A stretch of 64,000 nt of DNA from contig DCRZ01000001.1 of NCBI GenBank assembly GCA_002325375.1, positions 124,001 to 188,000 of the forward strand. Direction: 5' to 3'. Source of the DNA: Rhodospirillaceae bacterium UBA1479 (GTDB lineage Bacteria; Pseudomonadota; Alphaproteobacteria; Rhodospirillales; Casp-alpha2). Under the pieces are notes generated by a model that was given only the letters and a program-made list of their open reading frames with translations, searched no databases and was not told where the DNA came from. Position 1 is the first letter of the stretch. The number at the start of each line of letters is the position of its first letter. This document shows positions 17,641 to 25,079 of the stretch, one piece after another. A program made the translations under genes and the position numbers.

Positions 17641-18528
17641 ATGACCAAGATCAACATCCAGTTCTCCCGCTTTTCGGCCTTTTACACGCCGCTGATCGCG
17701 ACCATGGCCGGCGGCTTTCTGACGGACGAGGGGCTGGAATATGAATGGTCCAAGGCGGCGAACAACGATGCGGCGCTGCAGAACCTGGCCGACGGCACGG
17801 TCGACGTCGCACAGTCGGCGGTGGGCGTCAGCCTGATCCAGCTGGCCCGGGGCGACCAGCCGGCGGCCCGCCACTTCGCGCAGATCAACGAACTGGACGG
17901 CTTCTTCCTTGCCGGCCGCCATGTCGATCCCAATTTCCAATGGGCGCAGCTTGAAGGCGCGGACGTGCTGGTCGATCATGGGCTGCAGCCCATGGCGATG
18001 TTCAAGTATGCCTGCATGAAGGCGGGCATCGATTTCGACAAGCTGAACGTGATCGACGCGGGCGGCGGGGCCGATATGGAAAAGGCCTTCCGCGCCGGCA
18101 CGGGCGCCTATGTCCATCTTCAGGGGCCGGCGCCGCAGAACATGGAATACGAGGGCGTCGGCTACCCCGTGGCCGAGGTCGGCAAGCCCATCGGGCCCTG
18201 TGCGTTCTCGTCCCTTGCCGCCATGCCCGCGTGGCTGACGACCGACGCCGCCAAGGCCTTCACCCGCGCCTATACAAAAACACGGGTCTGGATCAACGAG
18301 GTCCCGGCCGACGAGGTTGCCCGCAAGGTGGCGGAATTCTTCCCTGAAACCCATGCCTCGGTTTTGGCCGAATGCATCGCCGCCTATCAAGGGCTCGGCA
18401 ACTGGGCACCGCGTGTCGAAATCACCGAAGCCTCGCTTGCGGTGGCCCAGGACGTGTTTCAGTTTGCCGGGCATATCAAGGCGCATTATCCCTACGATGT
18501 GCTTTGCGCCCATCCTCCCGCCGCCTGA
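17641..18528 (+). CDS. NMT1/THI5-like (SsuA-type) substrate-binding protein without signal peptide
   Basis: A 295-residue periplasmic-binding-protein fold of the NMT1/THI5 group, which binds thiamine-pyrimidine, sulfonates or nitrate in ABC systems. The sequence starts MTKINIQFSRFSAFYTPLIA directly at the first beta strand: there is no signal peptide, so the protein looks cytosolic. The hinge and ligand segments ANNDAALQNLADGTVDVAQS and GADVLVDHGLQPMAMF are intact. No ABC ATPase or permease is adjacent; instead an MFS permease gene starts 22 bases later. It may be an enzyme-like or sensory member. ATG 17641 follows CAAAGGAACGTCCAG. Confidence 0.7.
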   Translation: MTKINIQFSRFSAFYTPLIATMAGGFLTDEGLEYEWSKAANNDAALQNLADGTVDVAQSAVGVSLIQLARGDQPAARHFAQINELDGFFLAGRHVDPNFQWAQLEGADVLVDHGLQPMAMFKYACMKAGIDFDKLNVIDAGGGADMEKAFRAGTGAYVHLQGPAPQNMEYEGVGYPVAEVGKPIGPCAFSSLAAMPAWLTTDAAKAFTRAYTKTRVWINEVPADEVARKVAEFFPETHASVLAECIAAYQGLGNWAPRVEITEASLAVAQDVFQFAGHIKAHYPYDVLCAHPPAA

Positions 18529-18550
18529 CCCTGGGACTGTCCGCCCGCCC

Positions 18551-19795
18551 ATGCCCAACACCTCAGACCTGAGCGGCGCGCCGCCCCCGCCGGCGCCCGA
18601 TACAAGCGGCGCCAACCCATGGAAGACACGCCTGCCCATCCTGGTCGGCGCCCATGCGGTCGGGACCTCCAATTGTGTCGCCGTGCTGTCGATGGCGCCG
18701 GTGATCTCAGCCGCCTTCGGCCTGTCGGCGACCCAGTTCGGCGTTTTCATATCCTGCTATTACGGGGGACAGGCGGTCTTTTCCGTACCTGCCGGCGGTG
18801 TGACCGACCGTCTGGGCGTGGGATGGAGCCTCGTCATCGGCCATGCCATCATGGCGCTGGCGGCGCTATTGATCAGTCAGGCGCCGACGGTCGACATCTG
18901 CATGGTCGCGGCCTTCTTCATGGGGATCGGCTATTCCATGCTGAACCCGTCGACCGCCAAGGGCGTGTTCGAATGGTTCCCCGCCCATCGCCGGGGGGCG
19001 GCCATGGGGATCAAGCAGGTCGGCGTGCCCATCGGCGGGCTGGTCGGCGCCGCCTGCGGCTTCCTCGCGGCCAGTCACGACTGGCAGGTGCTGATGCTGG
19101 GCGTGGCCGGGATCATCATCTTGAACGGCGTGGCCTGCCTGACCTTGGTGCCCGTTTCAACCAAAGGCGGGGGGGCGCGCAAGAACATCGCCGCCGTGGT
19201 CAAGGACGGGCGGGTGAACGCTTTTGCCATCGGCGGCGGCGTCATCAACATGGGGCAGACCAATTTCTTCGCCTTCCTGACCCTGTTCCTGGCCGAGGCC
19301 GCGCGCATGGGACAGCAGACCGTGTCCACGGCCATGGCCGTGGCCCAGGCGTCGAGCGCCGTCGGGCGCATGGGGTGGGGCGCGATTTCCGACAAGGCCT
19401 TCGGGGGGCGGCGCATCGTCACCATGACGGTGATCTGCGCGGCGGCTGTCGGATTTTTTGTCATGATGCCCTTGGTGACCGAATCCTGGGGCATGGTCAT
19501 GGGGTTTGGGCTGGCGTTATGCCTGGGCCTGACCATTGCGTCCTTCCCGCCCGTGGCCCAGGCGATCCAGGTGGAAATGGTCGATCCGCATTTGGCGGGC
19601 TCCGCCGTCGGCTACAACATGCTGTGGACGCATGGCTGTGCGACGCTGGCACCGATCTTGTTCGGCTATGCCGTCGATCATTTCGGGGGATTTTCCAGCG
19701 GGTGGCTGGTCACGGCGGGCTGTGTCGCCGCCGGGACGGCGGTGATCTATGTTTTGGTGAAGACAGGGCCCCGACGGCGTACTTACGGGAGATGA
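18551..19795 (+). CDS. major facilitator superfamily transporter
   Basis: A 414-residue, roughly 12-helix MFS permease. The cytoplasmic loop 2-3 motif appears as GGVTDRLGVGWS and the second-half counterpart as GWGAISDKAFGGRR. The first 25 residues are a Pro/Ser-rich hydrophilic tail. ATG 18551 lies 22 bases after the NMT1-like gene; a longer frame open from 18317 overlaps that gene and is not used. Substrate unknown; the neighbourhood suggests an organic anion. Confidence 0.85.
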   Translation: MPNTSDLSGAPPPPAPDTSGANPWKTRLPILVGAHAVGTSNCVAVLSMAPVISAAFGLSATQFGVFISCYYGGQAVFSVPAGGVTDRLGVGWSLVIGHAIMALAALLISQAPTVDICMVAAFFMGIGYSMLNPSTAKGVFEWFPAHRRGAAMGIKQVGVPIGGLVGAACGFLAASHDWQVLMLGVAGIIILNGVACLTLVPVSTKGGGARKNIAAVVKDGRVNAFAIGGGVINMGQTNFFAFLTLFLAEAARMGQQTVSTAMAVAQASSAVGRMGWGAISDKAFGGRRIVTMTVICAAAVGFFVMMPLVTESWGMVMGFGLALCLGLTIASFPPVAQAIQVEMVDPHLAGSAVGYNMLWTHGCATLAPILFGYAVDHFGGFSSGWLVTAGCVAAGTAVIYVLVKTGPRRRTYGR

Positions 19796-19812
19796 CGGCG
19801 CGCCGCCTGCCG

Positions 19813-20277
19813 TCACGTCCCGTCAGTTTTGAAGAACCGTTTCCATTTTTCGTTTTCAGTCTGCCAGTCGGAATAGGAAACGACATGGGTGACCGTTTCA
19901 CCGTCATTTGAAAAAGGCAGACGCAGGCATTCCTGAAACAGGGATGTCAGGTCTGCCTGCGGTCGCAGGTCATGGACGAAGGAAAGCGCCCGGCGTTCGT
20001 TCGCGACCATGTGGAATTCCCGATCGATGGCGCGGCCATGCTCTTCAGGCTGATGTTCCACAGGCGCGCGGCCGGTGTAATCGATGCCTTTCACGTCGAC
20101 ATGTCCGGTGCCCCAGAATCGATAGATGAACCTGCGTGGGTCGCCGTGGGATTCGACAACTGTAAAATAGGGAATCGTGCTGGCCGGGAATTTCAACAGA
20201 TCGGCCACGGACCATGCAGGGGCGAAGGCCGCATTTCTCCGCAAGTCGTTCCATACACGCAAAACCGGTGCGAACAT
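19813..20277 (-). CDS. PAS-domain protein (PAS_5-like)
   Basis: A 154-residue single-domain protein of the small PAS-like family common in Rhodospirillales, recognisable by a start with paired Trp residues (LRVWNDLRR, PAWSVADLLKFP), the strand YRFWGTGHVDVKG and a C-terminal LPFSNDGETVTHVVSYSDW. It has no output domain. ATG 20277 is preceded by GGGAGGCCCC; upstream frame extension to 20415 lacks a ribosome site. The gene converges on the MFS gene with 17 bases between stops. Ligand and partner unknown. Confidence 0.7.
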   Translation of the reverse strand: MFAPVLRVWNDLRRNAAFAPAWSVADLLKFPASTIPYFTVVESHGDPRRFIYRFWGTGHVDVKGIDYTGRAPVEHQPEEHGRAIDREFHMVANERRALSFVHDLRPQADLTSLFQECLRLPFSNDGETVTHVVSYSDWQTENEKWKRFFKTDGT

Positions 20278-20467
20278 GGGGCCTCCCAGTTCGGAAACGT
20301 CTATCTGGTGGTGAATGAACTTGTAAGTGGACGACGGTGCTAAAATGACTTCTCTCCTCCCCCGGCGAACGCATGCATAACGGGTTGTGTGGGAATGAAG
20401 CAAGGAGCATGCCAATCCCCCCCTGATCCCGTGCGTTTGGACTGGCGGCGTGCCAAGGCGAAAACAG

Positions 20468-20496
20468 AAAAAGGGCCTGCAAGGCAGACCCTTTTT
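20468..20496. terminator. bidirectional rho-independent terminator
   Basis: Arms AAAAAGGG (20468-20475) and CCCTTTTT (20489-20496) with an inner CTGC/GCAG pair give an A-tract/T-tract hairpin that works on either strand. It ends the minus-strand monooxygenase gene. The 248-base gap between that gene and the PAS protein (20278-20525) holds no other gene. Confidence 0.8.
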
Positions 20497-20525
20497 CCCA
20501 TTTCGGAGAGGAAAAGGCGGTCGCG

Positions 20526-20822
20526 TCAGATATGCACCGTCGTCATCTCGATGTGGCGGTCGGCGATCAGGTCGGCGCCGGCGTCGCGGAACTTCAGGTA
20601 GTGGGGCTCCTGGCGGTGGGAATCGAGCGCCGCCTCGTTGGTATAGACCTCATAAAAGAAGAAGGTGTCCGGATCGTCCTTCGCGGTCATGACGCGGAAT
20701 TCGTGGCAGTTGGGTTCGTCCCGCATGGCGGCGACGGCGTTCTCCATGATGATCGGCATGAAGTCCTTGCCCTTGCCGGGCTTGCATTTGATGGTGACGA
20801 TGATGGCGAATTTCGAAGCCAT
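20526..20822 (-). CDS. antibiotic-biosynthesis-monooxygenase (ABM) domain protein, YgiN-like
   Basis: A 98-residue dimeric alpha-beta ferredoxin-fold protein. KFAIIVTIKCKPGKGKDF, the MRDEPNCHEFRV turn and FFFYEVYTNEAALDSHRQ match the ABM/quinol-monooxygenase family. Such proteins oxidise quinols or act as small accessory oxygenases. It is divergent from the RraA/FMN-dehydrogenase pair, with a GntR-like palindrome in the shared promoter, so it is probably part of the same catabolic response. ATG 20822, with CAGGGAGGATCCCC upstream. Confidence 0.85.
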   Translation of the reverse strand: MASKFAIIVTIKCKPGKGKDFMPIIMENAVAAMRDEPNCHEFRVMTAKDDPDTFFFYEVYTNEAALDSHRQEPHYLKFRDAGADLIADRHIEMTTVHI

Positions 20823-20890
20823 GTCGGGGGATCCTCCCTGGAGTTGCTGATTGAGAAAATGGATGGGCGTCTCCCTTTAGTGGGTGACAG

Positions 20891-20902
20891 ATTGTGTACA
20901 AT
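20891..20902. promoter_or_regulatory. palindromic operator ATTGTGTACAAT (GntR-like), copy 2
   Basis: Arms ATTGT and ACAAT around GT, the same arms as copy 1. It lies in the 144-base divergent promoter between the ABM gene (start 20822) and the RraA gene (start 20967) and could control both directions. Confidence 0.6.
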
Positions 20903-20966
20903 TTCCCAATATGCGCGCCATAACACAAGCAACAAGAACACCATTCCACCCGGAGGACTTCCCAAC

Positions 20967-21455
20967 ATGAGCGACAAGCCGCTTTATACGGCGGACCTGT
21001 GCGACGACCATCCGGACGTCCGCGTCTGTCAGTTGACGTTCATTGATTTCGCCAAGCGCAGTCATTTCCACGGCCAGATCACGACTTTTTCCACCTTTGA
21101 GGACAACCAAGGCATTCGCGAGATCCTGGCCGAAGGCGGCAAGGGCCGGGTGCTGGTGGTCGATGGCCGGGCATCGCGCCGCCGCGCCTTGACCGGCGGC
21201 AACATCGCCGCCGAGGCCGAGCAGCACGGCTGGGAAGGGTTGGTCTACAACGGCTGCATCCGTGACCAGCATGAGTTCGTCGATCTGGACCTGGGCGTCA
21301 AGGCTATCGCCACAACCCCCATGCGTCCGCGCGTTGACGGCATCGGCCTGCGTGATGTCGATCTGAATTTCGGCGGCATCGTCATTCGCCCCGGAGAATT
21401 CCTCTACGCCGATAAGGACGGCGTAATCGTATCGGAGAAGAAACTACATGACTGA
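20967..21455 (+). CDS. RraA family protein (RraA / hydroxy-oxoacid aldolase-like)
   Basis: A 162-residue RraA-fold protein, the exact length of E. coli RraA. VLVVDGRASRRRALTGGNIA and GLVYNGCIRDQHEF contain the GxG and Arg-Asp residues that bind metal-oxoacid in the aldolase members. True RraA inhibits RNase E; many relatives are 4-hydroxy-4-methyl-2-oxoglutarate aldolases or oxaloacetate decarboxylases. Because the next gene, an alpha-hydroxyacid dehydrogenase, overlaps it by 8 bases, a metabolic role is at least as likely as RNase control. ATG 20967 follows CGGAGGACTTCCCAAC. Confidence 0.8.
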   Translation: MSDKPLYTADLCDDHPDVRVCQLTFIDFAKRSHFHGQITTFSTFEDNQGIREILAEGGKGRVLVVDGRASRRRALTGGNIAAEAEQHGWEGLVYNGCIRDQHEFVDLDLGVKAIATTPMRPRVDGIGLRDVDLNFGGIVIRPGEFLYADKDGVIVSEKKLHD

Positions 21456-22554
21456 CCAATCGAAAGAACTGCCGGACGCCGTCATCGAGAAATTTCAGGT
21501 GATGCACGAGTTCGCCAAGGCAGCGAAGAACAATCTGAACAAGAACATCTTCGACTATGTGTTCGGCGGCGCCGAGACTGAAACCACGGTTAAGCGCAAC
21601 CGCATGGCCATCGAGACCTATACTCTGCGCCCGCGCGTCATGCGCGACGTGTCGAAAATGGATGCCGGCAAGGATCTGTTCGGCATGCGGCTCAAGTTAC
21701 CGGTGTGCCTGGCGCCCATCGGATCGCTGCAGCAGATCTCGGCCGGCGGCGGGGCCTCAGCGGCCAAGGCCGCAGGGCGCTTCGGCTGCGCCCACATGCT
21801 GTCCAGCGTGTGCGAGCCGGGCATGGACGACGTCGCCAAGGCGGCGCCCGATGCCTGCCGCGTGTTTCAGTTGTATGTGCGCGGCGACCAGGACTGGGTC
21901 GACGACAAGGTCCGCCAAGCCCAGGACCTGGGCTACAAGGCCTTCGCCGTGACCATCGACCTGGATGCCTATTCCCGACGCGAACGCGACCTGTCCAAGC
22001 GCTTCGTCACCGCCGGCCGGCAGGCCGCCGTGGGTGAGACCCATCAAGCCCGATTCAATTGGTCCGACGTGGATCGGATCAAGAAAATCTGCAAGATCCC
22101 GTTCATTCTGAAGGGCATCGCCACAGCGGAGGATTCCAAGCTGGCGGTCGAGCATGGAGTCGATGTGGTCTACGTGTCCAACCATGGCGGGCGGCAGCTC
22201 GACCACGGGCGCGGTTCGCTCGACGTTCTGCCGGAATGCGTCGATGCCGTGGCCGGCAAGGCCAAGGTTTGGGTCGACGGCGGTTTCATGCGCGGTACGG
22301 ACGTGGTCAAGGCGATGGCGCTTGGTGCCGATATGGTCGGCCTCGGCCGTCTGCAGGCCCTGGCCCTTGCGGCCGGCGGCGAGGATGCCCTGGTCCGCAT
22401 GCTGGATATTCTGGAGCAGGAAGTGAAGATCGCGCTGATGCTGTCCGGCGTCACCGGCTACGACGAACTGGGGCCGGAATACGTGCACAAGGAATACCCG
22501 GCCTATCCGCCGCACCAGTTCTCGGCCTTTCCGTTGCTGGACGACGGTTACTGA
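21448..22554 (+). CDS. FMN-dependent alpha-hydroxyacid dehydrogenase
   Basis: A 368-residue TIM-barrel flavoenzyme of the lactate/glycolate oxidase family that oxidises an L-2-hydroxyacid to the 2-oxoacid. The catalytic His lies in SNHGGRQLDHG, with KGIATAEDSKLAVEHG before it and WVDGGFMRGTDVVKAMALGA as the phosphate-binding end of FMN. MSSVCEPGMDDVA is in place of the usual substrate loop. The start overlaps rraA by 8 bases, so translation is coupled. A strong terminator follows. The oxoacid product could be the substrate of the RraA-like enzyme (inference). Confidence 0.87.
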   Translation: MTDQSKELPDAVIEKFQVMHEFAKAAKNNLNKNIFDYVFGGAETETTVKRNRMAIETYTLRPRVMRDVSKMDAGKDLFGMRLKLPVCLAPIGSLQQISAGGGASAAKAAGRFGCAHMLSSVCEPGMDDVAKAAPDACRVFQLYVRGDQDWVDDKVRQAQDLGYKAFAVTIDLDAYSRRERDLSKRFVTAGRQAAVGETHQARFNWSDVDRIKKICKIPFILKGIATAEDSKLAVEHGVDVVYVSNHGGRQLDHGRGSLDVLPECVDAVAGKAKVWVDGGFMRGTDVVKAMALGADMVGLGRLQALALAAGGEDALVRMLDILEQEVKIALMLSGVTGYDELGPEYVHKEYPAYPPHQFSAFPLLDDGY

Positions 22555-22560
22555 GAATTT

Positions 22561-22593
22561 CCCGGGTGAGCTTGATGCTCACCCGGGATTTTT
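22561..22593 (+). terminator. rho-independent terminator after the FMN-dehydrogenase gene
   Basis: Perfect 11-base arms CCCGGGTGAGC (22561-22571) and GCTCACCCGGG (22577-22587), loop TTGAT, followed by ATTTTT. Only the plus strand has the T-run. Confidence 0.9.
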
Positions 22594-22635
22594 ACGGTTG
22601 GTTCCGCAGCTTAATATGGGCGATCGTCGTTGGAC

Positions 22636-23286
22636 TCAGGAGCCTTTATCTGAAGACGCTCCGGACCGAGAATCGATGATTTGTTCGACGATCAGCTGAA
22701 GCGATTTTGTGATCTGGGCGGCGACGGCGGGTCCGCTGGGAAACATGGTAAGCGACGTACAATAAGTGTCGTCAGCCTTGGCGTCGTAGACTTTTCGTTC
22801 TGCGGGGTGGCCGGGTGCCGAGACGTCCATCGTCATCGTGGTCGACACTTTCACGTCCCAGAATTTGCACCACCAATTAGATTGCAGTGATCCAGCAACA
22901 GTCAGATCCAAACTTACATCGAGGGTATTTTCTGACGCGGCATCGATGTCAAACACATACTCAAGGGTATTTTGTACGACGGCGGGTAGGCCTTTACCCA
23001 ATTTGTAGATGTTCCGGTAATCGTGGGAGCCGAGATTCGAACCTTGATAATAGGTCGTTCGCCGCAGGCCCAACGCGGCTAGCCTTTTCCCTTCGGAAGG
23101 GACTGAAATCGAAATCTTGGATACTTTGACCCGTTTGGTGCGGGCATTAGTGATTTTGGAGTTCGGGTCAATCCGCTCGACGGTCACCGTGTTGTGATCG
23201 GTGCTCGGATTCGAAAGGGTTTTACAGGCAGATAGACTGAATGCAGCCAAGGCAATGGCGACGACCTGACGTCCGTGAAATGACAT
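22636..23286 (-). CDS. predicted lipoprotein of unknown function
   Basis: A 216-residue orphan. The N-terminus is a type II signal peptide with lipobox LSAC (lipidated Cys21), and Lys rather than Asp follows the Cys, so outer-membrane sorting is expected. The mature part is mostly beta-strand-like, with three more cysteines (WWCKFWDVK, DTYCTSLTM) in the C-terminal half. No family recognised. The gene is visibly less GC-rich than its neighbours. ATG 23286 follows GGAGATAATCA. It stands alone between two terminators, which suggests an independent, perhaps acquired, gene. Confidence 0.75.
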   Translation of the reverse strand: MSFHGRQVVAIALAAFSLSACKTLSNPSTDHNTVTVERIDPNSKITNARTKRVKVSKISISVPSEGKRLAALGLRRTTYYQGSNLGSHDYRNIYKLGKGLPAVVQNTLEYVFDIDAASENTLDVSLDLTVAGSLQSNWWCKFWDVKVSTTMTMDVSAPGHPAERKVYDAKADDTYCTSLTMFPSGPAVAAQITKSLQLIVEQIIDSRSGASSDKGS

Positions 23287-23444
23287 TGATTATCTCCATG
23301 CTTATCTGGATTCCCGTATAACGGCGTCAATTTATGGCCGCAATAATTATGGATTGAAGCAGAGGGTAGGGGAGGCGCCCGCAAATTGCCAAAAGGTGCG
23401 CGCATTTGGTTCTTTTCTGATGAAAATCACGGAAAGCCGAAAGA

Positions 23445-23476
23445 AAAGGCCGGCCTCGGGATCGAGGCCGGCCTTT
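23445..23476 (-). terminator. rho-independent terminator of the CMD/HIBADH operon
   Basis: A 14-base perfect stem (AAAGGCCGGCCTCG / CGAGGCCGGCCTTT, 23445-23458 and 23463-23476) with loop GGAT. On the minus strand it continues into TTTTCTTTC. It lies 34 bases after the stop of the dehydrogenase gene. Confidence 0.9.
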
Positions 23477-23510
23477 CTGATTCCACCCTAGGGGCGGGAA
23501 GGGGGCTGGG

Positions 23511-24395
23511 TCAGCCGACCTTCTTTTCCCCGCCGTCGCGGATGTACTTGTAGACGACGGTGAAGTCGGAGCCGGGCATGTCCTTCTCGCAGCCGTCGAA
23601 GATCTTCGAGACCAGCGTGGCGATGGCGTTGGGCGTGCCGGCCTTGTCCGAATTTTCGCGGAACAGGCGCACGTCCTTGGCCAGCAGCTTGGTGAAGAAA
23701 CCGGCGTTGAAGTTCTCCGTCATGATCTGATTGGGGAACTTGTCGAGGCTGGCCGTGTTCATGCCCGTGGACACGTTGACCACGTCGAGAATCGCTTTCA
23801 TCTCGACCCCTTGGGACAGGCCGAACAGCACCGCTTCCGTGGTCGCCGTCGTCGCCGTGGCCGACAGGAAGTTGTTGAGCATCTTCACGACCTGACCCTG
23901 GCCCGGTTTTTCACCGACGTGGAAGGGATTCTTGGCGAAAGCCTTGAACACATCCATATGGGCGTCGAACACATCCTTGGGGCCCGAGCCCATGATCGCG
24001 ATGGTGCCGGCGATGGCCCCTTTGCGACCGCCCGACACAGGGGCATCGATATAAGTGATCTCGGCGTCCGTGAAGATCTTGTCGATGTCCTGGGCGGCGG
24101 CCAGGCCGATGGTCGAGAGGTCGATCACGACCGAGGTCTTGCGGTCGTTGACCTGGACGATTTCCTTGGCGACCGTCGTGCAGATCGGGCCGTCGGGCAG
24201 GGACAGAAAAACAGTGTCCGCATTTGCCAGGACGCCGGCCAGGCTGTCGTGGGCGATGGCCTTTTCGTGGGCCCGGTCCTTGGTGCCGGCGGCGTCGTAA
24301 ACGTGGACCGGAAGCCCCGCCTTGGCGATGTTGTCAGCCATGGGGCCGCCCATCTGGCCCAGTCCGATGAAACCGTAGGTGCGTTGGTCGGTCAT
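23511..24395 (-). CDS. 3-hydroxyisobutyrate-dehydrogenase-family oxidoreductase
   Basis: A 294-residue NAD(P)-dependent beta-hydroxyacid dehydrogenase. Rossmann motif GFIGLGQMGGPM at residues 9-20, substrate motif DAPVSGGRKGA near 120, catalytic Lys in GQVVKMLNN near 174. The family includes 3-hydroxyisobutyrate, tartronate semialdehyde and 2-(hydroxymethyl)glutarate dehydrogenases; the exact substrate is unknown. It starts 3 bases after the carboxymuconolactone-decarboxylase-like gene and ends at a strong terminator, so the two form a closed operon. Ribosome site CTGGAGGACTGACGC. Confidence 0.87.
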   Translation of the reverse strand: MTDQRTYGFIGLGQMGGPMADNIAKAGLPVHVYDAAGTKDRAHEKAIAHDSLAGVLANADTVFLSLPDGPICTTVAKEIVQVNDRKTSVVIDLSTIGLAAAQDIDKIFTDAEITYIDAPVSGGRKGAIAGTIAIMGSGPKDVFDAHMDVFKAFAKNPFHVGEKPGQGQVVKMLNNFLSATATTATTEAVLFGLSQGVEMKAILDVVNVSTGMNTASLDKFPNQIMTENFNAGFFTKLLAKDVRLFRENSDKAGTPNAIATLVSKIFDGCEKDMPGSDFTVVYKYIRDGGEKKVG

Positions 24396-24398
24396 GCG

Positions 24399-24821
24399 TC
24401 AGTCCTCCAGATCGGTTTTGACGTCGATCTTGGAGATGTCGATGCCTTGTTCATTGAACACCTCGCGGGCCAGACGGAAGGCCTCGATGCCGGCGGGAAT
24501 GCCGCAATAGATGGCGACCTGGGTGCAGATCTCACGAAGATCGGCGACGGTCAGGCCGTTGGTGATGGCGCCCCGGAAATGTAGCTTGAATTCATGGGGC
24601 CGGTTCAGGGCCGCCAGCATGCCGAGGTTGAGGATCGAGCGGTCGCGCTTGGACAGGATGCCCCGGCCCCAGCTGCCGCCCCAACAGTATTCGGTGACGA
24701 ACTCCTGGAAGCCGCGGTTGAAGTCGTCGGCGCCGCCCATGGACTTATCCACATAAGCGTCGCCCAGCACTTCGCGCCGGTATTTCATACCCATGTCATG
24801 CATTTTCGTTGAATTGGCCAT
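24399..24821 (-). CDS. carboxymuconolactone decarboxylase family protein
   Basis: A 140-residue AhpD-fold protein. The core AALNRPHEFKLHFRGAITNG and VAIYCGIPAGIEAFRLAREVF match 4-carboxymuconolactone decarboxylase (PcaC) rather than the CxxC peroxidase AhpD; only one Cys is in the motif. PcaC acts in beta-ketoadipate metabolism, but no other pca gene is near, so the substrate is open. ATG 24821 is chosen; a frame open to 24884 would start inside the operator. A GntR-like palindrome lies 36-47 bases upstream. Confidence 0.82.
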   Translation of the reverse strand: MANSTKMHDMGMKYRREVLGDAYVDKSMGGADDFNRGFQEFVTEYCWGGSWGRGILSKRDRSILNLGMLAALNRPHEFKLHFRGAITNGLTVADLREICTQVAIYCGIPAGIEAFRLAREVFNEQGIDISKIDVKTDLED

Positions 24822-24856
24822 TTTGGATGGTCTCCTTCGGGTGTTGAAAGTGTCAC

Positions 24857-24868
24857 TTTGTATACATT
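24857..24868. promoter_or_regulatory. palindromic operator TTTGTATACATT (GntR-like), copy 3
   Basis: Core TGTATACA is perfect (24859-24866); the outer bases deviate slightly from copies 1 and 2. It lies in front of the carboxymuconolactone-decarboxylase-like gene on the minus strand. Confidence 0.55.
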
Positions 24869-24984
24869 CCTGAGGAGGGGGCATACACCAGTACGGCTGT
24901 CGGGCAAGGCAAATTTTTTAATTCAGTCAAAAAACAGCCGCAGAAAATCTTCGTGTGAAAAACCAAAATTGAGTTGTGAACCCG

Positions 24985-25013
24985 TTGACAACGGCATGGG
25001 GGGCTTCTAGGTT
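24985..25013 (+). promoter_or_regulatory. sigma-70-like promoter of the dipeptide ABC operon
   Basis: TTGACA (24985-24990), a 17-base spacer and TAGGTT (25008-25013), placed about 70 bases upstream of the first ABC gene. Spacing and the consensus -35 support it. The rest of the 258-base gap 24822-25079 holds the operator above and A/T-rich sequence. Confidence 0.55.
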
Positions 25014-25079
25014 TCCCCCCTAACCCAGGGAGAAAAATAAGAAACTCCCGCATCAAAAACAGTGGGAAGGAAACATTCT

